Origin: Bacilli bacterium
Lineage (GTDB): Bacteria; Bacillota_I; Bacilli_A; RFN20; CAG-826
Reading direction: 5' to 3'
Assembly (NCBI GenBank): GCA_017940265.1
Contig: JAGAYY010000020.1
Coordinates: 1 to 64,000 of the forward strand
DNA: 64,000 nucleotides
The position numbers and the translations under genes were made by a program. Positions 17,809-28,224 of the stretch are shown here, one piece after another. How positions within the stretch are numbered: the first letter of the stretch is position 1; each line of letters begins with the position of its first letter. The notes beneath the pieces were generated by a model. The model did not search any database. It worked only from the letters and a program-made list of their open reading frames with translations, and had not been told where the DNA came from.

Positions 17809-20376
17809 ATGAAAGTTAAGAAATTACTTACATTGTTACTTGCCACCTCTATGTTAGTTGCTTGCGGTACTCAAACCAATAGCAGCAGTGATAAGGGCAG
17901 TTCCGAATCTGCTCCAAGCACAACAAGTAGCGATGTTCCTAGCACATCTAGTAGTAGTCCAGACACTAGTAGTTCAAGTACTTCTTCCAGCGCTCCAGCG
18001 CCAAGTTCTTCCAGCGCAGATCCAAGTACTTCTTCCAGCGCTCCAGTCGTGGTTACATTAGTTTCCATCTCTGTTACCGCTCCTACTAAGTTAGCCTACA
18101 CAACCGCTGACACCGCCTTAGATTTAACAGGCATGGTCGTCACAGCAAACTATAGTGATGCAACACAAAAGGTCATCACTGAAGGTTACACAGTCAGCAC
18201 AGTTGACTTCTCAACTGCTGGTGACAAAACAGTTACTGTTACATTTGAAGGTAAAAAAGACTCCTTCACAATTACAGTTGCTCAAGCAAAACCAACCGCT
18301 TGGGATGCTGATTTAACAGCTAAGTTCCAAGCTAATCTCTATGGTTACGTTCCACCTTTCTTCTATTCCCCAGACTTTGGCCTCGGCACATTAGAATGGC
18401 ATGAAGATACCGAAGATAAAGCTCTCTGGGCATTAGGTGGTACTCTCGCCGCTCAAAAAGAAGGTGAAGACAGCCCATTAAAACCAATTGGTGATTTATT
18501 CATCGCTGATGGCTTCGTTGCTTCTACAGTTCCAAATTTGGAAGAAGAAGAATATTACTACATCATGGAAAAGGCTGTTACATCCGAAGGCAAACAACGC
18601 TATATCGAAGCTAGAGTTGCAACAATTAATACCCAAGGTCAATTCTCCAACGGTGGTCAATTCTACATCGAAATCGGTGATTCCTACTTCTATGATTGGG
18701 CAGCATCTGGATTTGAAGCCGCTATTAAAGGCGCAATGAACTTCTCTGAAGATATTCCAGATTTACCAGAAGGTTTAAGATATCTTAAACGTTATCTCAC
18801 AATCTTTGAACAACAAGCACAAAACGGCTATGTTGGATTCGAAGTTGCAGGCGCTACTGTCGCTCTCGTTAATGAATACTTAGACGCTTTAGAAAATGCT
18901 GGTTGGACATTCAAGAGATCTACAAGAGAAGACATTATGTATGACGTCTTCTCACCAGAATGTGGCATTAGACTCGGTTTAGGTTATGATCAAACAAATC
19001 AAATCATGACACTCCGTTTCGATGTTCCACCAACAGTCCCAGAATATGTCAACTATGTTGCTAACTTATACAATATCCCAGGTAAAGGTTATGTCTTCAA
19101 TTACAGTTCCGATAGCGATAGCTATTTCTACACATTCAATGAAACATTAGCCGATGGCCAAACTTTAGGCGATTTACTCGATAAGTATAGTCCAGCATTA
19201 TTAAACGACACAGAAGGTGCCTTTGCTTTAAAGGGTACAAGACAAGAACGTGAAGGTCTCGCATATGAAACATATGTCAGCACAGCCAAGAACATTTCTG
19301 TTACTATCTTTGCTTTCTCTGATGAAGATGGTACAGGTGTCCAAATCTCTGTTGAAAAATACAATGCAGTTCCAGAACAATTCATTCCTGCTATTAACTT
19401 ATTAGGTATTAACGTTGACAATGTTAACGTCACAGCTGCTACACCAACAGCCAGTGCTTATGCTTATACACAAGTTAGAAGTGCTGCCAGTGTTGCTTAT
19501 GCTGACGCTCTCAAAGTCTTCACTGATATCTTAGATGCCGATACAACATTAGGCTTCAAAGTTATTGTTCCATTAAACGATACAACAATGAGTAGTGGTG
19601 AAGCTGCCAAACACATTGAATACGCTAACGACAACGTTAGAATTCAATTCCTTGCTTGGACAACAACATCTGCCACAATCGTTCAAATTGTCTTCTATGA
19701 TTACGAAGCTGCTCCAGAATCTGATTTAATTGAAAAGATTAATGCTGCTCTTCCATCAGAATATCAACTCACATGGGATGATGAAGATAAGACATTCTCT
19801 TACGCTAACTACCGTACTTTAGGTAAAGGCGAAACAGTTAAGAGTGTTGCTAGTGAAATCGCTGACGGATTATTAAATGCTGAATCTCTTGATTTAGAAT
19901 TATTAGTCTCCAACGTTTCCGATACTAAAGAAGCTAAGATCATCTTATATTGTGAAGAAGGCTCAGTTGAAATTCTTTACTCACAATACCATGGTAATAC
20001 CCCAGTCTTATTCATCACAGCTAGATTATTTGATACAACAGTCGATCCAGTTGTTAACGCTCTTGGTGCTGTCTTAGGTGTCAACTTACAATTAGTCCAA
20101 GAAGGCGTGTATGGTGCTTCTGGTAGATTTGGCTTCTCAAGCACATATTCATTACAACAATATGGTAGTGCGATCTTAAGAGGCTATATTGCTGCCGACT
20201 TACTCGCTTGTACAGCTTTAGGCTTCACATTAAAGAGCAGTGGTATGAATGGTAATGACTTTGTCGGTCAATTCAAAAACTCTGACGGTTATACCGTCCA
20301 AATCACATTATTAGGTGATGCTGATAAGAACTACAGTAACTACTATCAAGTTCTTGTTATTCTTCCACAAGCCTAA
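17809..20376 (+). CDS. Large lipoprotein with Ser-rich linker, Ig-like domain and 'AGW'-type modules
   Basis: An 855-residue lipoprotein: lipobox LVAC (Cys19), a Ser/Thr/Pro linker (about 22-79), one bacterial Ig-like domain of the Big_3 type (about 84-158, VSISVTAPTKLAY to DSFTITV), then about 690 residues related to the C-terminal part of lipoproteins A and B. Module copies include LENAGWTFKRST and IADGFVASTV, each followed by beta strands. The linker and Ig-like domain act as a stalk; the C-terminal region is probably ligand-binding. The start at 17809 has GGAGG eight bases upstream; an upstream in-frame ATG at 17758 would place 17 residues before the signal peptide. Function unknown. Confidence 0.85.
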   Translation: MKVKKLLTLLLATSMLVACGTQTNSSSDKGSSESAPSTTSSDVPSTSSSSPDTSSSSTSSSAPAPSSSSADPSTSSSAPVVVTLVSISVTAPTKLAYTTADTALDLTGMVVTANYSDATQKVITEGYTVSTVDFSTAGDKTVTVTFEGKKDSFTITVAQAKPTAWDADLTAKFQANLYGYVPPFFYSPDFGLGTLEWHEDTEDKALWALGGTLAAQKEGEDSPLKPIGDLFIADGFVASTVPNLEEEEYYYIMEKAVTSEGKQRYIEARVATINTQGQFSNGGQFYIEIGDSYFYDWAASGFEAAIKGAMNFSEDIPDLPEGLRYLKRYLTIFEQQAQNGYVGFEVAGATVALVNEYLDALENAGWTFKRSTREDIMYDVFSPECGIRLGLGYDQTNQIMTLRFDVPPTVPEYVNYVANLYNIPGKGYVFNYSSDSDSYFYTFNETLADGQTLGDLLDKYSPALLNDTEGAFALKGTRQEREGLAYETYVSTAKNISVTIFAFSDEDGTGVQISVEKYNAVPEQFIPAINLLGINVDNVNVTAATPTASAYAYTQVRSAASVAYADALKVFTDILDADTTLGFKVIVPLNDTTMSSGEAAKHIEYANDNVRIQFLAWTTTSATIVQIVFYDYEAAPESDLIEKINAALPSEYQLTWDDEDKTFSYANYRTLGKGETVKSVASEIADGLLNAESLDLELLVSNVSDTKEAKIILYCEEGSVEILYSQYHGNTPVLFITARLFDTTVDPVVNALGAVLGVNLQLVQEGVYGASGRFGFSSTYSLQQYGSAILRGYIAADLLACTALGFTLKSSGMNGNDFVGQFKNSDGYTVQITLLGDADKNYSNYYQVLVILPQA

Positions 20377-20400
20377 TCTTAGTTGAAAAACTAAAACAAT

Positions 20401-20431
20401 GGTGGTGTCTCATTAGAGATACCACCTTTTT
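20401..20431 (+). terminator. Rho-independent terminator
   Basis: An 11-bp stem GGTGGTGTCTC/GAGATACCACC (20401-20411 with 20416-20426), loop ATTA, then TTTTT. Confidence 0.93.
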
Positions 20432-20455
20432 CTTTTTCCGTGTATAATAGGAATG

Positions 20456-20533
20456 ATGTTTTTAAATCCGCTTAAAAACTTCACACGTATAAAACATAAA
20501 AAATTAGATTATATAAAGAAAAAATATGAATAA
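20456..20533 (+). CDS. Possible leaderless 25-residue leader peptide
   Basis: A perfect TATAAT (20443-20448) lies seven bases before an ATG at 20456 (another ATG directly precedes it). The frame encodes a basic 25-residue peptide (MFLNPLKNFTRIKHKKLDY and on) whose stop overlaps the next gene's start by eight bases. This layout suits a leaderless leader peptide translationally coupled to the DUF3899 gene, which has no good ribosome-binding site of its own. It may equally be untranslated leader. Low confidence. Confidence 0.3.
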   Translation: MFLNPLKNFTRIKHKKLDYIKKKYE

Positions 20534-20939
20534 AGTATTCTCACAAATTAAAAAATATTGGCTTACAAATCTGATCACATTTTTAGTCTCATTAGCGGTC
20601 GGTGCAGGCATCTTCTGTATCGTATTTTTTACTCGTTCAAGAAGCATGATTGATGCGATTGATGGCGCCACTCTAGGTGGGTTAATTGTCTTACTATTTG
20701 GTCTACTTATGATGGTCGCTCATTTCGGCACTTTTGACTTTCTTGTGTTCGGTTTTAAACAGCTAATTGCCCTCATGTTTGCTAAGGATCCAAAGAAGCA
20801 CGGTCAGTTCACAGATTATCGTGATGAAATGACACAAAAAAGAGACGCGTCATCTTACAATTTTATCGTTGTGATTTTTGCCGGTTTATTACTTTCAATT
20901 GCCATAATTGTCCTCGAAATCATTTATCATTTAGGCTAA
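20526..20939 (+). CDS. DUF3899-like small membrane protein
   Basis: A 137-residue protein with three predicted membrane helices (about 15-35, 47-68 and 113-133) and a cytosolic loop between the second and third (KDPKKHGQFTDYRDEMTQKRD). The segment GTFDFLVFGFKQL resembles the DUF3899 family of Bacilli. Function unknown. The bases before the ATG are A-rich without a Shine-Dalgarno sequence; translation may be coupled to the short frame overlapping its start. It sits between two surface-protein genes with its own upstream terminator. Confidence 0.65.
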   Translation: MNKVFSQIKKYWLTNLITFLVSLAVGAGIFCIVFFTRSRSMIDAIDGATLGGLIVLLFGLLMMVAHFGTFDFLVFGFKQLIALMFAKDPKKHGQFTDYRDEMTQKRDASSYNFIVVIFAGLLLSIAIIVLEIIYHLG

Positions 20940-20999
20940 AAAAATAGTTACAAAATTAGTATATTCTATACTATTTTCGCCTCTTTAAGTACGTTTGAC

Positions 21000-21028
21000 T
21001 TTACATGTCTAGCGCGCTCGTGTATTAT
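21000..21028 (+). promoter_or_regulatory. Promoter of the subtilase-opp unit
   Basis: TTTACA (21000-21005), 17-base spacer, TATTAT (21023-21028). Predicted start near 21035; AAAAGGAGG follows about 10 bases before the ATG at 21071. The same TTTACA-N17 pattern precedes the gene at 17809. A second TATAAT (21035-21040) lacks a -35. Confidence 0.6.
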
Positions 21029-21070
21029 TACAATTATAATTTTTGTAATTATGCAAAAAGGAGGTAGACT

Positions 21071-24000
21071 ATGAAAAAACTTGGATTCATTCTAGGCGCC
21101 ACATGTGCAGCAGTCATTGCTGTCGGTGGTTTAACAGCGTCTCGTCTTGCTAAACAGCCAGAAAGAGATGCGAGAATTATTGTTGAAGTGAATCGCAATG
21201 TGAAGTCTCTCAGTAAGCAAGGCATTAGAAATTCCCAAGATGCTGTCCTTGACAACATCATGGAATATGCCACAACAAACGTTAGACGCACAAAATGCTA
21301 CAACGAGTTGAATAACGCCTTTGTTCTTGAAGTGAATAGTAACGATATCGAACGTATTCGTGAAGTTCCAGGTGTTGCCAGCGTCACTCTTGATGAGATG
21401 CACTGGAAACGCACTTACAATAACGATGGCTTTATTGCTCTCGATGCAGAAGCTCAAGGAAGTGAAGGCTCTGTTGAAGAAAACATTTCCGCAGCCACAA
21501 TGCATAAACCAAATGATACCAATGATGGTGAAGGTACAATCGTTGCAATTCTTGATAACGAATTCCACCTCAGAGGTAAAACAAAGGACTCCGAAGAATG
21601 GCACCATGAAGTTTACGATGCCTTAGATAGTGATGTCGGTGTTAGATACACATTCAAATCTATCAAAAACATCGTTGGCTTAAATGCTAGCACCAGAAAA
21701 TTCGGTTCCAAAGAAGGTGAAGAAGGTTCTGAATACTTAAATAGTAAAGTTCCATTCTACTTCGACTACGGCGGTGAAAGCTTATCCTATGGTAAAGCTG
21801 GCGATCCAAAATACGATGTCCACAGCGACCTCTCATATCACGGTTCCCACGTTTCTTCCATTACCGCCGCTAATGCTCCAACTTACAAGGGCATTGCTCC
21901 AAAAGCTCAATTGGCATTAATGAAAGTCTTCACAGACTACAATGCTGATAAAGGTATTGGTAAAACAATCGGCTTAAGTAATTCTACTGGTGCATACGAT
22001 ACAGTTATCTTATCCGCACTTGAAGACTGCATTAAGTTAAAAGTTGATGGTATCAACATGTCATTAGGTAGTGACTTAGATGACTTCGATGGTGATTCCA
22101 TCACATTAAAAACATTAAAGAAACTTGCCGATGAAGGTATCTTATCCGCCATTTCCGCTGGTAATAGTGGTAAGTCCTCATTCAGTTCCACCGGTGCTTA
22201 TGCCAACTGGACAACAAGCATGGCGGAAACAGGCATTATGTCAAGCTATGCCAATAACGCTAACACAATGACCATTGCTTCTGGTCACCCAACCAGAATC
22301 TTCTATGAAAACGCTTTCACAGTTCCAGATGAAAAAGAAGGACAAAAGAATATCGCTTTCGAAGATCAAATCGTCAATAGACCTGGTATGGAAGATGACT
22401 ACAGAGACGAATTCCGTGTTAGTGACTTATTCACAAATGTTCAATCTTACGATTATCAATATGTTCCAGGTTTCGGTACGTTCGCCGATTATGGCACATT
22501 AGATTGCCAAGGCAAAATTGTCGTCGTCAATCGTGGTAGTACATCATTCGCTGATAAATACGCCACAGCCGTTGGTCAAGGCGCTAAAGCCTTAGTTATT
22601 ATCAATAACGACCCAACCGCTTCCGACTTCAACTTCCGTTGTAGTTTCGGTGATGGCTTCAATCCAACAATGCCATGCGCTCTTGTCTTATTCAAAGATA
22701 AAGAATACTTCGTCAATCACCCAAGTGGTCAATTCGGTATCATTCACAAACAAGTTAGTGATAACCCAAATGCTTATACAACAAGCTCATTCTCCACTGA
22801 TGGCGCAACATTCGACTTAGATCTCAAACCAGAAATCACTGCTCCTGGTGATAACATCAAAGGTGCTGTCCCAGAACACGCGATGACAAACTTAAAACAA
22901 GACGAAATTCACTCAGCTGAATACTGGCACAGATGTTACCAATATTTAAGTGGTACATCCATGTCCGCTCCTAACTATGCTGGTGCACAATCTGTCGTTC
23001 TTTCTAAAGTTGCTGGTCCTATCTACCACGATGCAAAAGCTGCTAGTAGATCAGTTACCGATGAAGAAGTAGAACAAATTGCTGCGTTCAGAAGAACAGT
23101 TGATATGAGATTAATGTCAACCGCTGATCCAATGACAGATGGTGAAGGTAATGAAAACCCAGAAACCAACGTCAGAAGCCTTATCTCACCAAGAATTCAA
23201 GGTGCTGGTATGGCCGACTTAGCGGGCGCATTAAGCACAGATGTCTATCTTGAAGGTTTAGATTTAAAGGGCAATAAGATTGGCAAAGCCAAAGTTGCTT
23301 TAAGAAATAATCCAGACATCGCTAAAGGTGATATCAAATTATCATTCTTAGCTCATAACGAAAGCACAGAAACTAGAAATTATGACGTCACATTAACCGT
23401 CATGAGACCAGCTCTTGCTCAACCAAATAACATCGTTACAAAAGACTACAACTTCAAAGGTGAAATTGATGACATCAAGAACCTTTCCGGTATGGCTTAC
23501 TTTGATACTGATGTTAGAAGAATGGAAATTGCTTCTGGTTCTATCGCTTATAAAGATGCCGTTAAGGCCTCTAAAGATATTGAATACTACGCTACAGAAG
23601 AAGCTTGGAAAGCTGACCAAGCCGATATCGAAGCTGGTAAACAACCAACTAGAAAAACAGTTATCAAACAAGGTTACTACTACAATGCCGCTAATGAAGG
23701 CGTTGATTGGCAACCTCTTCCAAGCTTCACAGCTCAATCCACTAAGGATGTTGTTATCGCCGAAGTTAAAGGTCAAACAGTGGCCGTTGCTCCAGGTGAA
23801 AGCACAATCACAATTAATCCTTATTCCTTAACTGCTGATGCTAAGAAGAAAATCTTAGATAATTATGAATATGGCTGTATGATTGAAGGTTTCGTTACTT
23901 TAAAGAGTAAAGATAACAAAGCCGATCTCTCCATCCCATATTTAGGCTTCTACTCAGGTGCTGATAAGAATGCTGATGCAACTTATGACAACGCTCCTGT

Positions 24001-25216
24001 TACTGAACCATTCAGTTTTGAAAAAGATATTACTAAAGTTTATCCATCAGACTTAGTTAATGACATTACTAAATCCTTAATTGGTAAAGATAACGTTAAC
24101 TTTGAATCTATGATCGTTGCTGGTTATGCTGAAAAGCCAGAAAAGATTAATACAGATTCCATTCTCACAAACGATCAATCATTCGACCGTTTAGCAGGCT
24201 TCTACAAAGTCGGTACAAGACCAAATGATGGTGAATATACCGCTACCCCAAGTAACGATATCTATCTTGGTAATGCTAAACAATCCAACACCATGATTAT
24301 TCAACAATTTATGTTGAGATCCGTGAAGGAAAACTACTTCACCATTACAAGAAAAGACAATAACCAACAAGTCTATGCTTCTGCCTTAGCAGATAGCTTA
24401 TTCGGTGATACCGCTGGCAAATGGGCCTTATATAAATCCCACGTTGATGCTGGTTACTTATCTGCCGGTTATGTCGCTCATAGAGCCTTTGCCGTTGTCC
24501 CATTATTTAATGAAGTTACAGGCGAAGCGTTCGCAAGTGGTGAATATGAACTTAAGTTCAATTACCAATTAGCCGGTACAGGCAATTGGGTCAGTAAATC
24601 TTACACCATCCACATTGATGGCGAGGCTCCAGTTGTTGAAACAATCACTGAATACAAAGATGCTAGTGGTGTCAATCAAGTGAGAGTTTACTTCAAAGAA
24701 GAAAAGATGTCCCACGCCTTCATCGGTAACTACATCGTCGATGTCAACTTCGATGCTGACAAGAACATGTATTACGCTGAAGCTACAAAAGAATTCGTTG
24801 ATAACGCTATCAATGAAATGAGTAGTGGTAGTGACAAACGTTTATTCATCGGTGGTGTTGACTACGCTAGAGGTACTTCTGGCTGTGTCGTCCACTTCAA
24901 CAACTACGATAACTTCTTATTAGGTTATCAAATGATTCAAGGTGCTGACTTAGATACATTCATTGACTTCACAGTCGGTGAAGATAACAAAGTTACATTT
25001 GTGAACGTTAACACAGGCGAAAACGTTCAAATCGATTCCAGATATGTGAAGGCTAACTTCAACGCTGTGATCGATTATGATCCAGATCAAAAGCCAGTTG
25101 AGCCAACAAAGAAAGGCTGTAACGGCGCAATCGCTTCATTATCACTCATTATTGGCGCTCCTGCCTTATTGGGTGCCTCATTACTATTCTTTAAAAAGAA
25201 AAAAGGAGGTAAATAG
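21071..25216 (+). CDS. Cell-surface subtilisin-like (S8) protease with PA domain and C-terminal membrane anchor
   Basis: A 1381-residue protease of the lactocepin/C5a-peptidase type. In order: signal segment (1-25), inhibitor I9-like propeptide (about 35-115), S8 domain with catalytic Asp162 (VAILDNEF), His257 (HGSHVSS) and Ser630 (GTSMSAP) and the oxyanion SAGNSG, a PA insert (about 440-560, GKIVVVNRGSTSFADK), then Fn3-like beta domains. The C-terminus has KKGCNGAIAS, a hydrophobic helix and a KKKK tail, like a sorting signal without LPXTG. All catalytic residues are present. It likely degrades proteins outside the cell. The next gene's ribosome-binding site lies within its last codons, so the protease and the peptide-binding protein are one unit. 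Confidence 0.93.
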   Translation: MKKLGFILGATCAAVIAVGGLTASRLAKQPERDARIIVEVNRNVKSLSKQGIRNSQDAVLDNIMEYATTNVRRTKCYNELNNAFVLEVNSNDIERIREVPGVASVTLDEMHWKRTYNNDGFIALDAEAQGSEGSVEENISAATMHKPNDTNDGEGTIVAILDNEFHLRGKTKDSEEWHHEVYDALDSDVGVRYTFKSIKNIVGLNASTRKFGSKEGEEGSEYLNSKVPFYFDYGGESLSYGKAGDPKYDVHSDLSYHGSHVSSITAANAPTYKGIAPKAQLALMKVFTDYNADKGIGKTIGLSNSTGAYDTVILSALEDCIKLKVDGINMSLGSDLDDFDGDSITLKTLKKLADEGILSAISAGNSGKSSFSSTGAYANWTTSMAETGIMSSYANNANTMTIASGHPTRIFYENAFTVPDEKEGQKNIAFEDQIVNRPGMEDDYRDEFRVSDLFTNVQSYDYQYVPGFGTFADYGTLDCQGKIVVVNRGSTSFADKYATAVGQGAKALVIINNDPTASDFNFRCSFGDGFNPTMPCALVLFKDKEYFVNHPSGQFGIIHKQVSDNPNAYTTSSFSTDGATFDLDLKPEITAPGDNIKGAVPEHAMTNLKQDEIHSAEYWHRCYQYLSGTSMSAPNYAGAQSVVLSKVAGPIYHDAKAASRSVTDEEVEQIAAFRRTVDMRLMSTADPMTDGEGNENPETNVRSLISPRIQGAGMADLAGALSTDVYLEGLDLKGNKIGKAKVALRNNPDIAKGDIKLSFLAHNESTETRNYDVTLTVMRPALAQPNNIVTKDYNFKGEIDDIKNLSGMAYFDTDVRRMEIASGSIAYKDAVKASKDIEYYATEEAWKADQADIEAGKQPTRKTVIKQGYYYNAANEGVDWQPLPSFTAQSTKDVVIAEVKGQTVAVAPGESTITINPYSLTADAKKKILDNYEYGCMIEGFVTLKSKDNKADLSIPYLGFYSGADKNADATYDNAPVTEPFSFEKDITKVYPSDLVNDITKSLIGKDNVNFESMIVAGYAEKPEKINTDSILTNDQSFDRLAGFYKVGTRPNDGEYTATPSNDIYLGNAKQSNTMIIQQFMLRSVKENYFTITRKDNNQQVYASALADSLFGDTAGKWALYKSHVDAGYLSAGYVAHRAFAVVPLFNEVTGEAFASGEYELKFNYQLAGTGNWVSKSYTIHIDGEAPVVETITEYKDASGVNQVRVYFKEEKMSHAFIGNYIVDVNFDADKNMYYAEATKEFVDNAINEMSSGSDKRLFIGGVDYARGTSGCVVHFNNYDNFLLGYQMIQGADLDTFIDFTVGEDNKVTFVNVNTGENVQIDSRYVKANFNAVIDYDPDQKPVEPTKKGCNGAIASLSLIIGAPALLGASLLFFKKKKGGK

Positions 25217-25220
25217 TAAG

Positions 25221-28208
25221 ATGAAAAAATTTACATTAGGACTTTTAGCAGTTAGCTTCCTTTCATTAGGTGCTGTCGTTGCTTGTGATGGTGGCCACGG
25301 CTCTAGTGTTGTTGCTTATGACTTCTCCGTCTCTTTAAGTAATGGCTCAACTGTCATGAACAAAGGTGAAGAAGCTCACGTTAACATCGATGAAATCGGT
25401 GGCAATCCAGAAGATGTTAGAGAATTCACATATACTTCTTTAACACCATCAGTTGCGGCTGTTAATGCAAACGGTACAGTTACCGCTTTGGCAAAAGGTG
25501 AAACAATTATCACCGTTAGTGAAAGTAAATCTGAAAAGACACACTCCTTAAAGGTAACGGTTATCGATGCTTCACCAGCAGATGGTGGCTTCAACTATGC
25601 TTCCGCTTCTGGTAAATCCGCTATCGAAAAGAGAACCGAAATCCTCGGTGCTCTTGAAAAGAATGCGATGGATAATCACTTAACAGGTATCACCTTATTC
25701 TAAAATGGTGGCTATGTTAAATACAAATCACGTGTCAATTTACCAACAACCACATACATCACTGGTTATGGTTTCGGCTTATTAAGTGAAGGTTCTTTAA
25801 AAGAACCAATGGCCGCTGAAACAGAATCAGCTTATAAGAATTATTTACACACTGCCTCTTCCTCTGACCCACACATGGTCAACGCTAGAGACAATGATGG
25901 TAGCCAAGTCTCTGACTTAGAAGGCTATATTACCTCTTCATATTGGGGTACCAAGATGAACGATACCAAAGACGGCTATGTCTGGTATCCAGTTCTTGCT
26001 AAAGACACAGTTAAATTTAACGGTGTCGATCGTGCAAACGATAGACCAATCCCAGTTTATAATGGCACTGAAGTCAAACCAGACGAAGATCCAAACCCAT
26101 TAGGTCTCTATAGCACATGGAGAATCTATGTTAAAACTGGTGCGGATGGTCTCAAATACCGCTATAGCGGCACACCATGGGATGGTGTTGATTACGATCA
26201 TAGACCAGTTGCTATTGAAGACTACGAATTTGCATTCCGTAACCTTCTTACTGGTTCTCACGGTTTATCCCGTGGTTCCCAAATCGCTTCTGACCAAACA
26301 TATGGTATCGTCGGTGCACAAAGATACTATAACAACACAAATGTTAAAGATATGTCCGACGAAAAGGCCTTAAATGTTTGGAATAACATGAAGAGCAAAG
26401 GCGAATTAGGCCTTCAAACAGGTCATGATGATACAAATGGTGATTTCATTCAATTAACATTATTAAATCCTATTGATAGATTTACCGCGATGTACACATT
26501 ATCTTCTAGCTTATATTCTCCAATCCCAGAAGACTTCATCCGTGCTCTTGGCTATAAAGCTGGTGTATCTGAAGATCAAATCGGTTTCGTTAGAGATGGT
26601 TCCAAGAGATATGGTACATTCAACGATAACAGTAGTGTTCCTGCCGCCCATCAAAACAAGATTTGTGACTCAGTTCTCTCTGTTGGCCCATATATGCTTG
26701 AAAGATGGGACAAAGATATGAGCATCTTCTACAAGAAGAATACTGAATGGAATGAACCAGGTAGATACAACATCGAAGGTATCAAGATTCTCATCATCAG
26801 AGCCGCTCAACAATCCCCAACAGCCATCTATGACCGCTTCAAACAAGTTGGTGACTTAGATAGCTGCGGTATTCCATCTCAATATATTGATGTTGAAGTC
26901 GGTCAACCAGACGTTTTCCAAACAAAAGGTAACTCTACCTTCAAACTCAACGTTAACTCTTGTACACAAGAAATGTGGGATACATTAAATAAAAAATTAT
27001 GGAAGCACACAGATTCTGATAGATACATCTGCAAACCATGGATGAGTAACGATAACTTCTTAAATGGCTTATTCTACTCCATTGATAGAAAGACTTTTGC
27101 TACAAAACAAGGTTCGCAACCATCTATCAACTACTTCTCTGATTCTTACTTAAGTGACCCAGAAAATGGTGTTTCTTATAACGATACAGAAGCCCACAAG
27201 AACGCTGTTGCGGCATATCAAACATATGACGCCGATGGCAATCCAACTTATGGTTATTCCAAAGACAGAGCTGTTTCTTGCTTCAAAGCTGCGGTTAGAG
27301 AATTAGTCGCTCAAGGCAAGCTCAAATATGGCTCAGTCGATAAGCCAAACAAGATTAGCATCAACATTTGGTGGATGTATCAAAGCGATATCAAACAATA
27401 TGGCGAAGATATTGAAAAATACTTCACAGATGCCTTCAATGATCCAGACGTTTCTGGTGGTACAATCAAACTTGAACTCGATCAACAAGCCGTTACAGTT
27501 TGGGATAAAGTCTATACTGACCACTTACAAGTTGGTAAATTCGACTTAGGCTTCGGTGCTATTTCCGGCAACACTTATAACCCACTTAACTTCTTAGAAG
27601 TTTTAAAGAGTGATAACTCTTCATCATTTACACTTAACTGGGGCACAGATACATCTGTCATTTCCAAGACAAAGCCATTAATCTATGATGACAAGATGTG
27701 GTCATTCGATGCTTTATGGTCAGTCGCTGACCACGGCGGCATCGTCAAGAATGGTTCTGTTGCTAAGACAGTTGAAATCAGCTACGTCGATTCCTTAAGA
27801 AATGACTTCTATAACGGTTTAGACTTCTCCGTCTGCACTAAGTTCATTGAAGCTGAAGCGGCGGCAATTGACCTCACACGTGTCCAAATCTATGTTGTTG
27901 GCTACGGTGGTGTCGATGTTGAATTCACAAAGAGCGTTAACGAAAAAGGCGAATTGGTTGCAAATGTTCACTTATCTCCAGAATTGGCGGCTCAAATCAA
28001 TGCTGATATGAGACATGCTAACCACATGGACGACATGGATAAATATCCAAAATTATGGAACGAAACACCATTCACCTATGCTAACTACAATAAGTATTGG
28101 AACATTGACGTGTTCTATAGTTTAGCCATCACTTCCGAAGGCAAACAAGGCACACCAACCGAAGCTTATGTTACTGCTGCAAAGAACGCTGACGACTGGA
28201 AAGATTAA
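25221..28208 (+). pseudogene. oppA: Oligopeptide-binding lipoprotein OppA interrupted by an in-frame TAA
   Basis: Start at 25221 (GGAGG upstream); lipobox VVAC (Cys22); Ig-like Big_2 domain (about 32-115); then an SBP_bac_5 peptide-binding domain. Codon 161 (25701-25703) is TAA. Reading continues in the same frame from 25704 to the proper stop at 28208, with good family sequence on both sides (ITLF before, NGGYVKYKSRVNLP after). A single base change from GAA or CAA would explain it. The first ATG after the stop (25809) has no clear ribosome-binding site and would make a protein without signal peptide. Upstream protease and downstream opp genes are intact. It may be a recent nonsense mutation, a sequencing or assembly error, or a read-through site. 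Confidence 0.85.
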
Positions 28209-28224
28209 TAAGGAGGATTAAACC

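Noticed and set aside
25809-28208. The second part of oppA as an independent gene
   Set aside because: Its first ATG lacks a ribosome-binding site and the product would have no signal peptide, while the family sequence continues upstream to the TAA and beyond it.
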